DNA from: Bacteroidota bacterium
Lineage (GTDB): Bacteria; Bacteroidota; Bacteroidia; AKYH767-A; OLB10
NCBI GenBank assembly: GCA_016721435.1
Contig: JADKIC010000025.1
Span: 24,557 to 88,556, forward strand
DNA length: 64,000 nucleotides
Direction of reading: 5' to 3'
The notes beneath the pieces were generated by a model. That model was given only the letters and a program-made list of their open reading frames with translations. It ran no database searches and was not told the DNA's origin. Shown here piece by piece: positions 19,580-32,232 of the stretch (the stretch's first letter is position 1; each line of letters starts with the position of its first letter). Both the position numbers and the translations under genes were made by a program.

Positions 19580-21022
19580 TTATTTGAAAAACTTTTCATC
19601 AAAATTCAGAAGAAATAATTTTTCAGAAGCACGGGTAAAAGCCGTATAGAGCCAGCGGTAATAGCCTTTATCAAGCATCTCCTCTGTTAAATAACCCTGA
19701 TCCACAAATACGATAGGCCATTGACCGCCCTGGGCTTTATGACAAGTTACGGCATAAGCAAACTTCACCTGCAGGGCATTGTAGTGCGGATCCTTTTTTA
19801 TCAATGCATTTCTTCTCCGCTTATCCGGTTCTTCCTCCTGATAATGCACATGGAGGGCATCATACAATTTGCTCTGATCGGTTTGGACGAGCGCAGGCGC
19901 TTCACTGGAGAGGGTGTCCAGCATGATCATCGCCTCGAAGGATGGTTCATCGGGATAGTCCGGTAAATGCAGCGTAGCCATCGCAAACCGAAAACCATAG
20001 CGTTCTTCAAAGTGAAATACTTTCAGGACTTCCATCACATCTCCATTGGCAATAAAACCGGCGGGATGATCAGAGGGCAGCCAATGGTAATTATTTTTTA
20101 CGATCATCAGGTTATCTCCCCCTCCTATTTCATCTTCCATCCACAAAGTCTGGAAACGGATCATACGGTTATACTGAATAGCTGAACGATTGGAACGTGT
20201 AATGACGATCACATTATCCTTTCCGTATTGCCGATAATAATCAATCAGTGATTCCGGTAAATCGCGGGGATTCATGCGTAGCACAGCACCCCTTTCAACT
20301 ATCTCCGGTATATTTTTATTTTCATCGCTGATGATCAGATTCCGAATGTAAGTAGCGTTTGTCAGTATTTCGCTTTGTTCTTTCTGACGAACCACTTCTG
20401 TCATTTCAGTGGAATACACCGTCATCTTGAATTTAGCACGTATATGATCAGGATCCAATGCAGGACTATGTTCAAAGTGAACAGGAGGCAACTGCGCCGA
20501 ATCTCCCACCAGCATCAACCGGCAAGAAGGGCTGCTGAAAACATATCGAATCAAATCACTGAGCAAATTGACTCCCGGAAAAGTAGCCGAAGGATCATCT
20601 ATAGCGGCATCCGAAATCATCGAGGCCTCATCCACAATAAACAAGGTCTTTCGGTAAACATTATCTGCCAAACGTAACATGATACGTCCATCGCTCGTAA
20701 GGGCAGGACGATAAAGATGTTTATGTATTGTAAAAGCTGGTTTTCCGGTATAGGAAGAAAGTACTTTTGCGGCTCTTCCTGTTGGTGCGAGAAGAATAAT
20801 ATTGGTGAACGCGGAAGTCAATGCCGCCATCATGGTCGTTTTGCCGGTACCCGCATAACCCTTCAGCAAGAAAATTCCGGGAACATCATCGGCTGCAAAT
20901 TCAGAAAACTTTCTCAGAAATAATTCCTGACCCGATGTAGGTTGAAATTCCAGAAAGCCGCTGATACGATGATAAAGCTGGGATGAAATGGTTGTCCTGA
21001 TCACGATTCTAAGATAGCTCAA
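19580..21022 (-). CDS. RecD/UvrD-type ATP-dependent DNA helicase
   Basis: 480 residues, superfamily 1B helicase. Walker A GYAGTGKTT near residue 55, motif II FIVDEASMI near 133, motif III LMLVGDSAQLPPV, and the UvrD-like C-terminal 2B part with VTCHKAQGGQW and YTAFTRASEKLFLL. It lacks the N-terminal extensions of RecD2 and resembles the short Bacteroidota RecD-like helicases that act outside RecBCD. The exact start is uncertain; a few codons at the N-terminus could be dispensable. Divergent from DUF3822. Confidence 0.87.
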   Translation of the reverse strand: MSYLRIVIRTTISSQLYHRISGFLEFQPTSGQELFLRKFSEFAADDVPGIFLLKGYAGTGKTTMMAALTSAFTNIILLAPTGRAAKVLSSYTGKPAFTIHKHLYRPALTSDGRIMLRLADNVYRKTLFIVDEASMISDAAIDDPSATFPGVNLLSDLIRYVFSSPSCRLMLVGDSAQLPPVHFEHSPALDPDHIRAKFKMTVYSTEMTEVVRQKEQSEILTNATYIRNLIISDENKNIPEIVERGAVLRMNPRDLPESLIDYYRQYGKDNVIVITRSNRSAIQYNRMIRFQTLWMEDEIGGGDNLMIVKNNYHWLPSDHPAGFIANGDVMEVLKVFHFEERYGFRFAMATLHLPDYPDEPSFEAMIMLDTLSSEAPALVQTDQSKLYDALHVHYQEEEPDKRRRNALIKKDPHYNALQVKFAYAVTCHKAQGGQWPIVFVDQGYLTEEMLDKGYYRWLYTAFTRASEKLFLLNFDEKFFK

Positions 21023-21128
21023 AGATCAGCCTTCCTTTTCAATTGCAGTGGGTCGTTTAAAAATTTGCTTAACCCACTAATTATCATATGGATACGCCCA
21101 TCTCTGTCACGATCTTCGCAAGAATTCC

Positions 21129-21136
21129 TACTTTTG
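21129..21136 (+). promoter_or_regulatory. -7 element TACTTTTG for the DUF3822-rsmD-coaD operon
   Basis: Perfect TAnnTTTG, 7 bases before the ATG, again implying a very short leader. Confidence 0.55.
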
Positions 21137-21143
21137 TTACCGG

Positions 21144-22035
21144 ATGGTACAAACGGCACTGCAATTTACACTCAAGACGCAACAGGTAGATGAATCTTTT
21201 TCGCAAGGAATGGTTACTTCCTCACTCCTCTTGCTGCTCTTTGACCGGAATCGTATCAGCTATGCCATCATCGATAAACAGCGACAGAAAGCAGTCGCTT
21301 TAAAAGATTACCATATCGTTAGTGATAGTACGCAAAGTGATAGCGATGATTATAAACCGGGAGCTTTTACCCAGTTACTTGAAATGGATGAATTGTTAAA
21401 TCAACTTCAACCCCAACAGGTCATCCTTTCGGTGTATAGTACGAAACATAGTCTGGTCCCGAATCCATTATTTTCTAAGGATCAATTGAAAGATATATTA
21501 AGCCTGACTTCCAGAATAAAGGATGATGATCGCTTTTATGCAGATGCTATTCATCCGCAAATGCACATTTGGTGTATGCTGTTCCGGAAGAGTTACTGAA
21601 AGAAACGGGCACTATTTATAAAAAGCCGCATTGTATTTTGCAGGAAGCAGTTTCATTGAAAACCAATTGCGCTTGCATAAACATGAAAGCACTCCTGCGG
21701 TGGCCGTTATGGTCCGACCTTTAAACATTGACATTGCCATCACGCATGGCAGCGAATTAAAATTCTTCAACAGTTTCCCTTATCAATCGTCGGAAGATTT
21801 AATTTATTATTTACTATTTTCCATAGAGCAATTGCAATTAAATGCGGATCAGGTTGCTGTTGTTTTTTACGGAGAGATTGAAAAAACATCTTCTCACTGG
21901 ATGTTAGCCGGAAAATATATCAGGAATATTCGTTTGGGAGAGAGAACAGAGGTTTTAGAGTATAGTTATGGCTTTGATCGTTTATCGGCTCATCAGTATG
22001 TCGGACTCTTTAATCAATACCTGTGCGCATTATAA
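21144..22035 (+). CDS. DUF3822 family protein (two frameshifts)
   Basis: The reading is split by two missing bases in A runs (near 21571 in GCAAATGC and near 21621 in ATAAAAAGCC). Restoring both gives a continuous 297-residue protein (…ADAIHPQNAHLVYAVPEELL… and …ALYFAGSSFIENQLR…). The family is an actin-fold-like, uncharacterised group that sits next to rsmD in Bacteroidota, as here, where its stop overlaps the rsmD GTG start. No catalytic residues are recognised. Function unknown. Confidence 0.8.
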
Positions 22036-22580
22036 GTGGAATTCATAAAGGGAGACAACTGACAGCGCCAAAAACATTGCCTGTCCGGCCTACTACTGAT
22101 TACGCCAAATCAGGACTTTTTAATATGCTTGCCAGCCGTTACAATTTTAAAAAACTAAAAGTTGTCGATCTCTTTGCCGGAACCGGAAGCATCACCTATG
22201 AATTTTTATCGAGAGGATGCGAGCATCTCGTCGCTGTAGACAATCACCCGGCCTGCATAAAATTCATCAACAGCACCCTTGAACTCCTGCAGGCGCCAAA
22301 AAGCATCATGGCCATTCAATCTGATGCCTTAACCTGGTTAAAAAAAACAGACCGCACCTTTGACATCATATTTGCTGATGCCCCCTTTGATCAAACGCCG
22401 GCAGAAAGTCTGGCAGAAATAGTCTTCGAAAGAAATCTCCTGAATAAAAACGGAGTACTGATCATTGAACATGGAAGTGCGAACAATCTCAGCCCCTTGA
22501 AAAACTATATCGAAACCCGTAAATACAGTCAGGTCTCCTTTTCATTTTTTAAGAATGAAGCCGATACCGACATCACTTAA
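22023..22580 (+). CDS. rsmD: RsmD, 16S rRNA (guanine-966 N2)-methyltransferase
   Basis: 185 residues with the opening MRIISGIHKGRQL, the SAM-binding motif VVDLFAGTGSI and the catalytic-loop segment FADAPFD (variant of D/N-PPF/Y). Methylates G966 of 16S rRNA. The GTG start overlaps the end of the DUF3822 gene by 13 bases; the codon is chosen because the family starts with RIISG. Confidence 0.92.
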   Translation: MRIISGIHKGRQLTAPKTLPVRPTTDYAKSGLFNMLASRYNFKKLKVVDLFAGTGSITYEFLSRGCEHLVAVDNHPACIKFINSTLELLQAPKSIMAIQSDALTWLKKTDRTFDIIFADAPFDQTPAESLAEIVFERNLLNKNGVLIIEHGSANNLSPLKNYIETRKYSQVSFSFFKNEADTDIT

Positions 22581-22609
22581 AATAGTATTTCATTTCAAAA
22601 ACCAGCATC

Positions 22610-23071
22610 ATGTCAAGAATCGCCCTGTTCCCCGGAAGTTTCGACCCCATTACCATTGGACATGTGGATGTCATCACGAGGTCACTGGATTTATTTGACA
22701 AGATCATCATCGGTGTAGGACATAACACCACCAAACAATACATGTTTCCCCTGCAGGACAGAGTAGAATGGATAAAGAATAGCTTCTCTGACTATCCACA
22801 AATTTCCGTTGAATCCTACAGCGGACTCACGGTTGATTTCTGCAAAAAAGTACAAGCGCGGTTTATTTTGCGAGGCCTCCGCACATCCGCCGACTTTGAA
22901 TTTGAAAGGGCCATTGCCCAGATGAATCATTATCTCGAAAGAGGAATCGAAACCATCTTTCTACTTTCCTCACCGCAATACGCCCCTGTTTCTTCCACCA
23001 TCATCCGTGACATCATCCGCAACGGCGGCAACGCCCAACCCTTCGTAGCCGACGGCGTTATATTGAAATAA
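22610..23071 (+). CDS. coaD: CoaD, phosphopantetheine adenylyltransferase
   Basis: 153 residues, fourth step of CoA synthesis (4'-phosphopantetheine + ATP to dephospho-CoA). Nucleotidyltransferase motif FPGSFDPITIGH at the N-terminus, RGLRTSADFEFE in the middle and the ISSTxxR-like APVSSTIIRDI near the end. Complete and in frame; third gene of the DUF3822-rsmD-coaD unit. Confidence 0.95.
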   Translation: MSRIALFPGSFDPITIGHVDVITRSLDLFDKIIIGVGHNTTKQYMFPLQDRVEWIKNSFSDYPQISVESYSGLTVDFCKKVQARFILRGLRTSADFEFERAIAQMNHYLERGIETIFLLSSPQYAPVSSTIIRDIIRNGGNAQPFVADGVILK

Positions 23072-23094
23072 AAATTGCCGAAAACAAAAAGGAA

Positions 23095-23126
23095 TTGATG
23101 AGTTGATGAATTGATGAGTTGATGAA
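23095..23126 (+). repeat. Tandem octamer TTGATGAG/TTGATGAA x4
   Basis: Four consecutive 8-bp units alternating in the last base, located between coaD and the R3 repeat. A short slippage-prone array. Confidence 0.85.
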
Positions 23127-23153
23127 TGTTTTGAATGAATATAGAGTTGTTGG

Positions 23154-23252
23154 TTTAAGAAAAGTCCTCCGTGATTCTTAGTGCTCTCAGTGCCTTAGTG
23201 GTTAAAAAGGAAAATTCCTTGGAAGACGACGATCTCTATGCAACTAAAATTT
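23154..23252 (+). repeat. Intergenic repeat R3, copy A (empty site)
   Basis: Shares TTTAAGAAAAGTCCTCCG, the segment around TTAGTGGTTAAAAAGG and the end CAACTAAAATTT with 32415-32603. This copy has no insertion between TTAGTG and GTTAAAAAGG, whereas the other copy carries the R2 module there. Its last bases overlap the stop codon of the minus-strand gene. Confidence 0.75.
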
Positions 23253-24772
23253 GATAGTTTTTGACGAAACACTTTCCGAATCCGTAATTAAATTCACAAG
23301 ATAAACCCCATTCGCCACCCCATTCATCGGTATCTCTCCCGTCACATACCCTCCACTTATCACCTCCACCTTTTTCTCAACCACCAACCTCCCTTCCATA
23401 TCAAACAATCTTAAACTCCCCGTTCTTCCTTTTAGTTTGGAGGCGTTGATATGAATCATATTCCACTCACTATTATACCAGGCTTGAAAAACACCTGCTG
23501 CTGCGGTTCATTATCATCCACCCCAACACTCAGCGTATCACAAGGCGACCCCACCCATGCGCCGAGCTCGTAATCGGGATTGTTGGGTAGGCCTAAATAA
23601 CTTCTACCCATACCCAAGTTAAAACTGAAAGGTTGAAAATCACAAGCATTTCCCAATGAATCTGGGTAGTTGATAACGCTGAGGTTGTTGTTGATGGTGG
23701 TGTAAGCGGTGATAGTATCAGGATAGGGCCAAGAGTAATTGGGATCAAATGATGATAAATAAATTTTACCATCCGGTGCAAGCCTTAGGTCACCCAGAGC
23801 TGTAAAATTTGCCGGAAAGGAATCCACTATATATTTACTCAAAGAAATATTAGATGATGTTAAATCATATTGATATAAATAATAAGAAACTGTAGGTGAA
23901 TAGAAATTCACAACATATAGTTTTGAATTATCGACAGAAAATGAACCACTAAAATTGAAACTTGGGGCAGGGAGAGATAGGGGCTCTTGTTCAATTGGTA
24001 CTGTACTTAAGATGGCACCGGTACACCTGTCAAAATCATACAATTCAACTAATCCTCGCCCACTGATATTTGCAAATTTTGTTCCGTCACTTGAAAAAAC
24101 AAGTTGTCCTATATTCGTTGTATGAGTACCTCCTATATTTTGAATTGAAGCTAAAGTGGTCCCCGCAGGTGATATCAGAAAAATTCTGAATTCATTGGTA
24201 GGAGTTTGTGCATTAGGTGCAACCCATCGCTGAGTAATTAACCACCAATCACGACCATTACCATGCCTTACAGCCATTAATGCATCAAATGCAGGAAGAG
24301 TATTAAGTATTACATTTTTCTGTATAACCACGCCCGAATCATTATTGGCTTTGTAATTAATATTTGAGTAAAAAAATCCGTAAGGGTCATCAGTCACCCC
24401 AGCCGTAAACAAATAGATGTTCGAATCATTCCCCGGATCAGGAACAAATAAACTGGCATGGTACCATACACCTCCTTTAACTCTGATTGAATCACCTATC
24501 CGATTTCCATATTTGTTCCAAATAAAACAATCCGTTGCTGCATTGTTATCATATAAACCAGCATATAATAAAAGCCCGCTACTATCGCCAATACACGAAC
24601 TACCGTTTCTAAAATGATATGCAGCGCTTCCAATTATTGGATTGACAGGATTAGTCCAATTGATAAAAACGCTATCACCAAATACCCAGTAATTGTTAGT
24701 GAATTGACAATAAACAATTTTTGGGCTCAACAAAGCAACCCCCAAAAGAAATGTAATCAGTTTTATTCTCAT
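23244..24772 (-). CDS. Secreted beta-propeller-like protein with T9SS type A sorting domain (frameshift)
   Basis: A signal peptide (MRIKLITFLLGVALLSPKIVYC) is followed by a repeat-rich extracellular region of about 400 residues (YWVFGDSVFINW, SDGTKFANISGRG, LRLAPDGKIYLSS) that looks like a WD/NHL-type propeller. The frame ends at 23456; adding one A near 23475 joins it to the sorting domain (LKGRTGSLRLFDMEGRLVVEKK … GVYLVNLI). Repaired length 509 residues. The ATG overlaps the stop of the upstream giant gene (ATGA), so the two secreted proteins are co-translated. Confidence 0.82.
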
Positions 24773-27700
24773 TTGTTGATTATAAGTTTCTCATTAAACA
24801 TTTCACCTTCGTGCCTAACCTGAATCAGGTAAATTCCAGGTATAAGTTTCAAAACAGAAATCTCATTGACATTTTGTTGCTCAAGTAATATTCTTCCAGA
24901 AATGTCAATAATCTGAACCAATTCAATTTTAACATTCTCTTTAATTTGAATATACACTATGTTGTTTGCAGGATTCGGGTAAATTTTTAATTGCGCACTG
25001 CTATACTGTTTCCCTTTCATGATGCGATAGTTCCCTTGCAGCTTATCGTCCACTTCCAATCGCAAAATATTCCTGGCAGTAAATACCGCTTTTCCGCCTG
25101 TTAAGGGATGCTGATAAGCAATGGCATATAATTCATCTGCTTCGACGTCTGTTAAACTTGTATCTCCTTGCAATGTCCATTTAATATATAATTGATAAAC
25201 CCGTTTAAAGTTATACTCAATCGTATTTGTGTCTGTAAAATTGGCCAATAGCGAATTAGCAGCTACAAAAGCTCTAGAACTTAACAAGGTTTCAACTGAA
25301 TCAATTTTATTCAGATTGCTCTCAACATTTGAATTGTAAAAGCTAGCAAAGGACGAATCACTGGAATCATCAAAATTCAGTAATGCGGGATATTTCTTTA
25401 GTAATTTATACACCATCAAACGATTCGCATATCTGATTTCATTGTGAATGTCTTCCGGATAGCGATTGGTATCTGCCACTACTCCTCCAAAATTATCATT
25501 TCTTGTTCTAAGATTGATAGGGACATCCGGATCCTCTTCAAAGGGATCACTGGGTATGGGACATTCACTGTAGTAGGTGGTTGCGCCTGCTAAATGAAAA
25601 GGGAGGATAGTATTGATCGGAATTACCGAATTATTCGGAAAATCCGGATCAGTTGTGATGTTGGTTGGGGTAAACCATATCAAGCCTGCACCACTATAAT
25701 TACCTGTAATTCTCTGGTTGGTAATGCATCCCGAACAAATCCAGTTATTCCCCATTACATTTCCATTTATAGGGTTGCTTGCGCTCTGTGTACCTACTTT
25801 TGCGCCAATATCTCCTAAGTTAAAATGGATTCCTTTTTCAAACTGATTAAATTCGTTATCGTACAATGAATTTATGACGGAGTTTCCGGTTACCTGCATG
25901 CCGTAACCAAAGTTGGTTAAAGTGTTGTTTTCTATACAGGAATGGGGCGATTGGTTTAAGTCGATGCCAATCAGTCTTTCCGGTGTTCCAGAGGAGAAAC
26001 TGACAGTATTTTTAATTAAAAGATGGTCGAAAATTTTTAATTCCTCACATCCTTCCGCCAAAATACCTTTGTGGGGGTCAGTTGGTACTGTTGAATGTTT
26101 GAAGTAAATATCATTATTTATAACTCTAAGCTTGTTCACATTGGATAAGCGAATGCCCATTCGGGGCTGATTGGTTCCATTGGAAGTTCCGATTCTGTTA
26201 TCACTGATTTCAGAATTTAGCAAAGTAGCATTAATTGGATTATTTATGTTAATGGCAATCCCTTCAAATGCTGTTGCACCGGAAGGGAAAACGCTATTCC
26301 AGAATTTGTTATTATTAAGATAAATGCGCCCCGAAATATCACCAATATCAATAGCATGGGTATAGTCATAGAAATAATTCTGGTTCTGAATAAGAATTTC
26401 TTTACTTCCGGCTTCTATAATACTAATGCAGATATCAGTTAGCCTGTCATTAAACACTGATGCGTCTCCAAACGTATTTCCCTTTATGGCAACACTTGAT
26501 TCACCTTTAATCATAACTCCATTGGTGCTATTTTTAAAAATATTTTGACCACCGGTATTGAATCCATTCCCTATTTTAATTTCTCGATCAGAGAAATCAA
26601 AATCTGAAGTAGCAAAGACACATGCACCAGGTTCAGTTGAATTAGTGATGTCACCATTCTGGCTGAAGATGTTATTCAACAACGTGAAAGAGGAATTTTC
26701 GGATTTCAGGCCTGCAATGAATTCCTAAATTCATTTTCACTGCCGGAAACATCTTTGCCAATGGTGATGTTTTTAACATTTACTAACTGAATGGCCGCGA
26801 ATTTTGTTGACCTGAATATGGGGATAAAAGACCGCTTGCCTTAAATTCATTATTGATAAATACATCCGTTGGAATTGCGCCAAAGTAATTGGTCAATAGT
26901 ACATCAGAATTGTTATTTTCAAAAATATTCCCTGTAAAACTAAATGGCACATCATTTTTAAGATCAAATGCCTGAACAGCATCTTTTATATTGGAGTTTG
27001 TGATTTCCACCGGAAGATGATCTTTGGGGCCTAAACCAAGGGTGTAAATGCCCTTCCACATAAAGGTGCTGCAAGCCTGAAGGGTACAATTTTCCATTTT
27101 CAATTGTCCATATTCGATGTTGATACCGGCATTTTCAGCAAATTTAATGTTACAGTTTTTCAGAATCAAGCCCAATCCATCGATGTCAGGATTGGTATTT
27201 GAAGGATTGTCGAAATAATCGTCCTGTATTCTTAATTCGCCATTAACATAAATTATTTTTGAAGGTACTAAAGCACCATCTATTTCCACGCTTGCCCTTA
27301 TTAATGATAATGGGTTCGTAATAAGATTTCCATCCTTATCAAAATACTTTATTGAATATCCAGCCGTACTGCATGCAGCAGCGAACGCTTCGGTTGTGAT
27401 ATAATACGCGTTACTAATGCTGTTGGAAAAATTGTGAATGGATGGTTCCGCTACTGCATCTCCTGTGGCACCGGAGCAACAATTTATCATTTTAATGTCT
27501 ATTACATCTGAGATAGAACATGAACCTTCGGTTATTGTAAGGGTAACTGTAATATTTGTGGGGGAAAGGGTGGTTGAAGTTCCAGAAGGTGAAGGTGTTC
27601 CAGCTGACCATTGATAGGAGGGTACGGTAGCTGTATTCGGATCCTTATATGTGCTTTCAAGTGTAATTGGAGTGGTTGTTCCTGAACAAAACTGAATATC

Positions 27701-30700
27701 ACTACCAAGATCAAATTCATTTACGGGTACAGTGACAGTAACACTTTGAGATGCCCAGCAATGTCCGTCAGTCACATAAGCGGTATAAATAGTTGTTCGT
27801 TCAGGTTTAACCCATATTTTATTGCACTTTGGTAAAATACTACAACTGCCACTCTCGGAAACCAGCCCTGAATCAGGCGCCCATAAATAAGAATAATCCA
27901 GACTGTTTGAGCCACCTGTCCCGGCCAAAAAACTTGCCTCCAGTGCAATGGAAGCACTACCCGGGCAATAGGATGCGGGTCCACTGATTGTAAATGCGGA
28001 AATATTAGGATATACTTCCAATTGAAGCGTGCTACAGCTACTACAAGGTGTGATTGTAATTGTTCCGGTTGTAGTAGGACTTACACTGTATATATAGCGA
28101 TCGTTTATCTGCTCAATTTGTGTCAAAGTTGCATTTGTTGCAGTAGGAGTAAAACTACTGGTGCTTTCTATAGTTAGAATTGCATTCGTTCCTTCACAAA
28201 TCTCATCGTCACTCAACCGTGCGGTAACAGTTGCGTTTGTGGTAAGAGGCTTCAAGACCACGATTGAGTAGGACGGAATAAATAGCAAATGCACGGGACC
28301 AATCAGTTTCCAGGGATTATCAGTAAAATATAAATTTTGTGTTGAATTAGGCTGTGGAATTGTATTTACAGCATCCTGTGTTATTACATTACTATTGCTA
28401 TATGCCGAAATCCTTTTCGCATTAAATAGCGATGCGTTAACCGAAGAATAAATGTTGGATAGATTCAGGTAATACCCGGTTGTTCCGGTATTTACAATAA
28501 TCGAATTGTCATTTCCGTACGCATCTTCAAACTTCCATCCATAAAGTTCATCATAATCACTCCACCCGAGTTTATTGGCTCCATTGAAAAGAATAGGTGT
28601 GGCAGAGACTGAACCTCTCGTAATATATGCTACTGCGTCCAGGGCAGTACCCAAAGCCGATTTTTCGATAGGTAAAGTAGGGATACTTCCCGCTAGATTG
28701 GGGTTTAATATAAACGGAAATCCATGGCATTTGATAAATCGAAATGCATCATCGTTTTCAAAGATATTACCATATTTTGCTCCAGATAGCATGGTGTGTG
28801 AAATGACTTTTGTAACATCTCGACTCTCTATGTATTTTAAGGTCATAATGGTATTTAACAACCCATGAGCCCAAGTTCCAGTTCTAATATCCAAATCATC
28901 ATCCAGGTTGTATTCTGTAAACCAAACTTCTTTATCAAAACTATCCCGTATGTTATGAATCCGGATTTTCAATAACTCATCGTGTTGTAATTCGTATGCG
29001 TTATCGAATGCGGTGAGTAAAAAGAATTCAAGATCGGCATTTGCCAATGAGCCCACACAGGAGTTGCCATTGGTATTTACTCTAATATAATTATGGAGCG
29101 TTATAGCATCAACACTGCTTACACCTTTTAATCTGTTTAACACCTGGTCAAGCCATAATCTTTGCCGGCCTGAGTTACCTTCAGAGGCAGTTGCTCCGAC
29201 TATTGCAACTTTAGTATTTTCGAACGCTGCAAGTTGTTTTATATCCTCTGCCCATTCTATTGCCTTGTCCATGTAACTGTCTACATTGGGAAACACCTCA
29301 AAATATTGATCGTTACTTAAATAAAACTCATTGCCCAGTTCAATATATTTTACAGGTAGATTCACCTCGTTCATTCGATAAAGCGAAGCAAGTTCATAAT
29401 AAAATCTTGAGGATAATAAATTAAAAGCAATGATAGGTCTGGCTCCGATTCTTGATAAATTATCGCTAATAAACTGAAATTCATTCCCGGTCCTGTTCAT
29501 GGGAAGCCTATAGGCATTTTGTCGGTATTTCCAGCCATTTGGAAGGTCATTTTCGTAAATCGGATAACCTGTTCTCCAATCGGAATAATTGCTAAATGTT
29601 CCAGCCGGAATGCGCATCAAAGTGATGTATTTATCCAAAAGGTACTTTTTCTGATTAGCGGAATTGCCATCGTGATCTCTGATCATTTCCCAACTCTGTA
29701 AGTTGACACCGTCAGCATCTGATTTAATTGTATTGTTGCCATTATACCCAAAAAAGTCTTCCGGCATTGTTCTGGTTTTGGAGTTATCTAATGTTGGTGT
29801 AAGTGTTACCATGGCTGCTACACTGGCCAGAGTAAAATAGGAGAATTCTGCTACAGTACGCAGATTGGTAATAGAGCCGATGAATGCATTGCCGGTAGAA
29901 CTACTTCTTCCCAAATCTTTCCAGATACTTCCATTCCAATTGGCAATGATCAAGCCGGCAGTATCCAGAACCCCACAGCCCAGACTATCCCAATATAATG
30001 TAACGGAAACAGCAGCGGATCCGGATATTCGCTCGATTTTCCAGTATTGACATTGTGAAAGACTGGTAATAGTTGAATCACTGTTTTCAGATAAATTAGA
30101 GTGTTGACCGATGTACTGACACTGAAAGGCATCAGAGGCTGTACCTGGAGGTGAAATCCCCGCCGGATAATACTGCCCCTGATCCCCCACCGGAAAAACA
30201 AATGCCGTATTCCCGATTTTCTTCACCGTTCCATCCACAAAGCTGAGGTTACTTGCGCCGGTAGTGGTGGCGGTTGCTTTTAAAGTGAGCAGCGAGTCAG
30301 TGTAAAGGATTTCGCTTTCAAAAGTGATTGTCGAATCGATGAAAGCCTGTTGATTCAATTGAACTGATCCGGAAGTTTTACTTATTTCCAATTTGCAAAA
30401 CTGATAGGGGCCGGTTCCGTCTAAGTTCTGGTTGTTTTCGCCCGACAAAATGACTTTTCCGTTATTGGTCTTAAAAGAAATTTCGCTGCTGTTAATGGAT
30501 ACATCTCCTTCGAAACGGGTAGTGCCAGTATGGGCCATTTGTATTTCATTGCTTTCCGGAACAAATTGCACATCGTTATAAAAATAATCTCCTGTAATGT
30601 TCGCAAAACGGAAAGCATTGCTGTTATCTTGATTGTCCAGTGTGACACTACCGTAAAAAGCATTGCCGCCGTAGCAATAACTATTTGAGGATGTTCGTAT

Positions 30701-31660
30701 TTTGGTAAAAGCGGCATCGCCCATAAAAACCGAATTTTTTAAGAGTATGGAAGGTGCGGTAAGTGTAACATCACCGGTAAAAGTACAGGAATCCATATTG
30801 ATCACCAGCCCATCGTCTCCGATTAACTCATTCCCCACCTGTCCGCTTTGGTAAATGCCTTTAAGTGTGATAATTCCATAGTTCAGACCTACCTCGCCGG
30901 TTACCAAAGCCGCATCATCCAAAAATTGAACGGAATGGGTAGCATTACCTAACGTCATTGATGAGCTTATACCCCTGCAGGACAGCGAGACTAGATCATG
31001 AAAAACAGAAGCGCTACCATAGGAGATTTCCAGTGGCTGTTTGTAAGTATTGATAAAATCCACCCGGCTGTTGAAGGTATCGGGCAAAGCCTGCCCCAGC
31101 CGGAGTATTCCGATAGTACTTCTGGTGATTACCACAGGTGCATTGAAAACGCAGCCACCATCCCCAAAACCATTAGAGGTTCCGTTGTGCTCAAAACTTC
31201 CTTCTCCATCAAACACTCCTCCACTTAGCTCTAAACGTGCGGTGATGCAATCAATTGTACAATCGGTATGCGTTCCCTCAAAAGTGACGTAAGTACCTCT
31301 GAGTTTTAATGTTCCGTTATAAATTTTACCACCACTGAGCGTTGCTGCAATAGTAACCTCTAACTCATATCCCCCGATATTTATGGTTCTGCCGCTGATA
31401 GTTAATCTGTAAATAGTAGTGTTAGCCGCAATCAGTATCGTATCGCTCCCGCTCCCGATCGTGACCGTATCATTGGAGGAAGGCACTACACCGCCTGACC
31501 AGTTAGAAGCCGTCCCCCATTGGTTATTGGTGGTTCCGTTCCAGGTGTAGTTACCGGCGAATAATGAAGTAGAAAACATCAACAAAAGAACTATACTAAC
31601 GAGAAATTGTAAAGTACCTTGGCACAAGGTCTTTTTTAAGTAGGTGAAGAAATGATTCAT
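24769..31660 (-). CDS. Giant secreted protein with a glycoside-hydrolase-like (clan GH-A type) barrel, beta-helix regions and T9SS type A domain (two frameshifts)
   Basis: About 2297 residues after restoring one T at each of two runs near 26800 and 26713. Order: signal peptide (1-35); beta-helix-type region (40-600); a barrel domain (about 620-1080) with VKYIELGNEFYL (E778) and VWFTEYNL (E916), matching acid/base NE and nucleophile Glu of clan GH-A enzymes such as GH39, GH51 and GH79; Ig/PKD-like repeats (1130-1370); a second right-handed beta-helix (1420-2030) rich in N-N-I/F turns; and the sorting domain (KIYPNPANNIVYI to the end). Probable surface or released glycan-degrading protein. Substrate is unknown. 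Overlaps the next gene by ATGA. Confidence 0.8.
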
Positions 31661-31807
31661 GGGTTAAATTTTTTGATGGGTGATATCAATTATGTACTGG
31701 AATATACAATTATAAACTAATGATGATCATCAACTGACGACCTCTATTTAGAGCCGTACAAATAATCAAATTTAATAACCCATCTCACGTCATGGGAAAG
31801 CATTAAC

Positions 31808-32209
31808 TCAATTCCTCACAAAAGCAAACTCATCTCCCCATCCCCCATCATTCCTTTGCAAACGCACACGTCCAAACTGAAGATCGCTCACAGGATAAGA
31901 GCCAATCGAAAGAATCAATTTAAAGCCTTCTCTCAACCATACATATCCAGCAGGCAATGATCCGGTAACGTCATAACTAAATGTATAATTAGCCAAATCG
32001 TGGCCGCCATCTGTGCTTCCTAACTTTACTTCTATGGCTGCAATAGTATTGGTATCAGGTAAAGTGATATGCATAACACCCTTTACATTATTACCGGTGT
32101 CAGGTGAAATCAGCACATAAGCATCAGAAGGTGTTTGTCCCTGTAAAAGGAGTGTCGTTGCCGAGAGAAAGACTGTTAAAAGACCATGGTGAAAGTGTGG
32201 AGTTTTCAT
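31808..32209 (-). CDS. Small secreted protein of unknown function
   Basis: 133 residues with a signal peptide (HHGLLTVFLSATTLLLQGQ) and a compact beta-rich domain (NVKGVMHITLPDTNTIAAIEVKLGS, ending RLQRNDGGWGDEFAFVRN). No family recognised; no sorting domain. A perfect -7 element lies 23 bases upstream. Upstream of the giant secreted gene and on the same strand, with 147 bases between. Confidence 0.7.
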   Translation of the reverse strand: MKTPHFHHGLLTVFLSATTLLLQGQTPSDAYVLISPDTGNNVKGVMHITLPDTNTIAAIEVKLGSTDGGHDLANYTFSYDVTGSLPAGYVWLREGFKLILSIGSYPVSDLQFGRVRLQRNDGGWGDEFAFVRN

Positions 32210-32232
32210 GGGTAGTAAAGTTTAAGTTGAAT

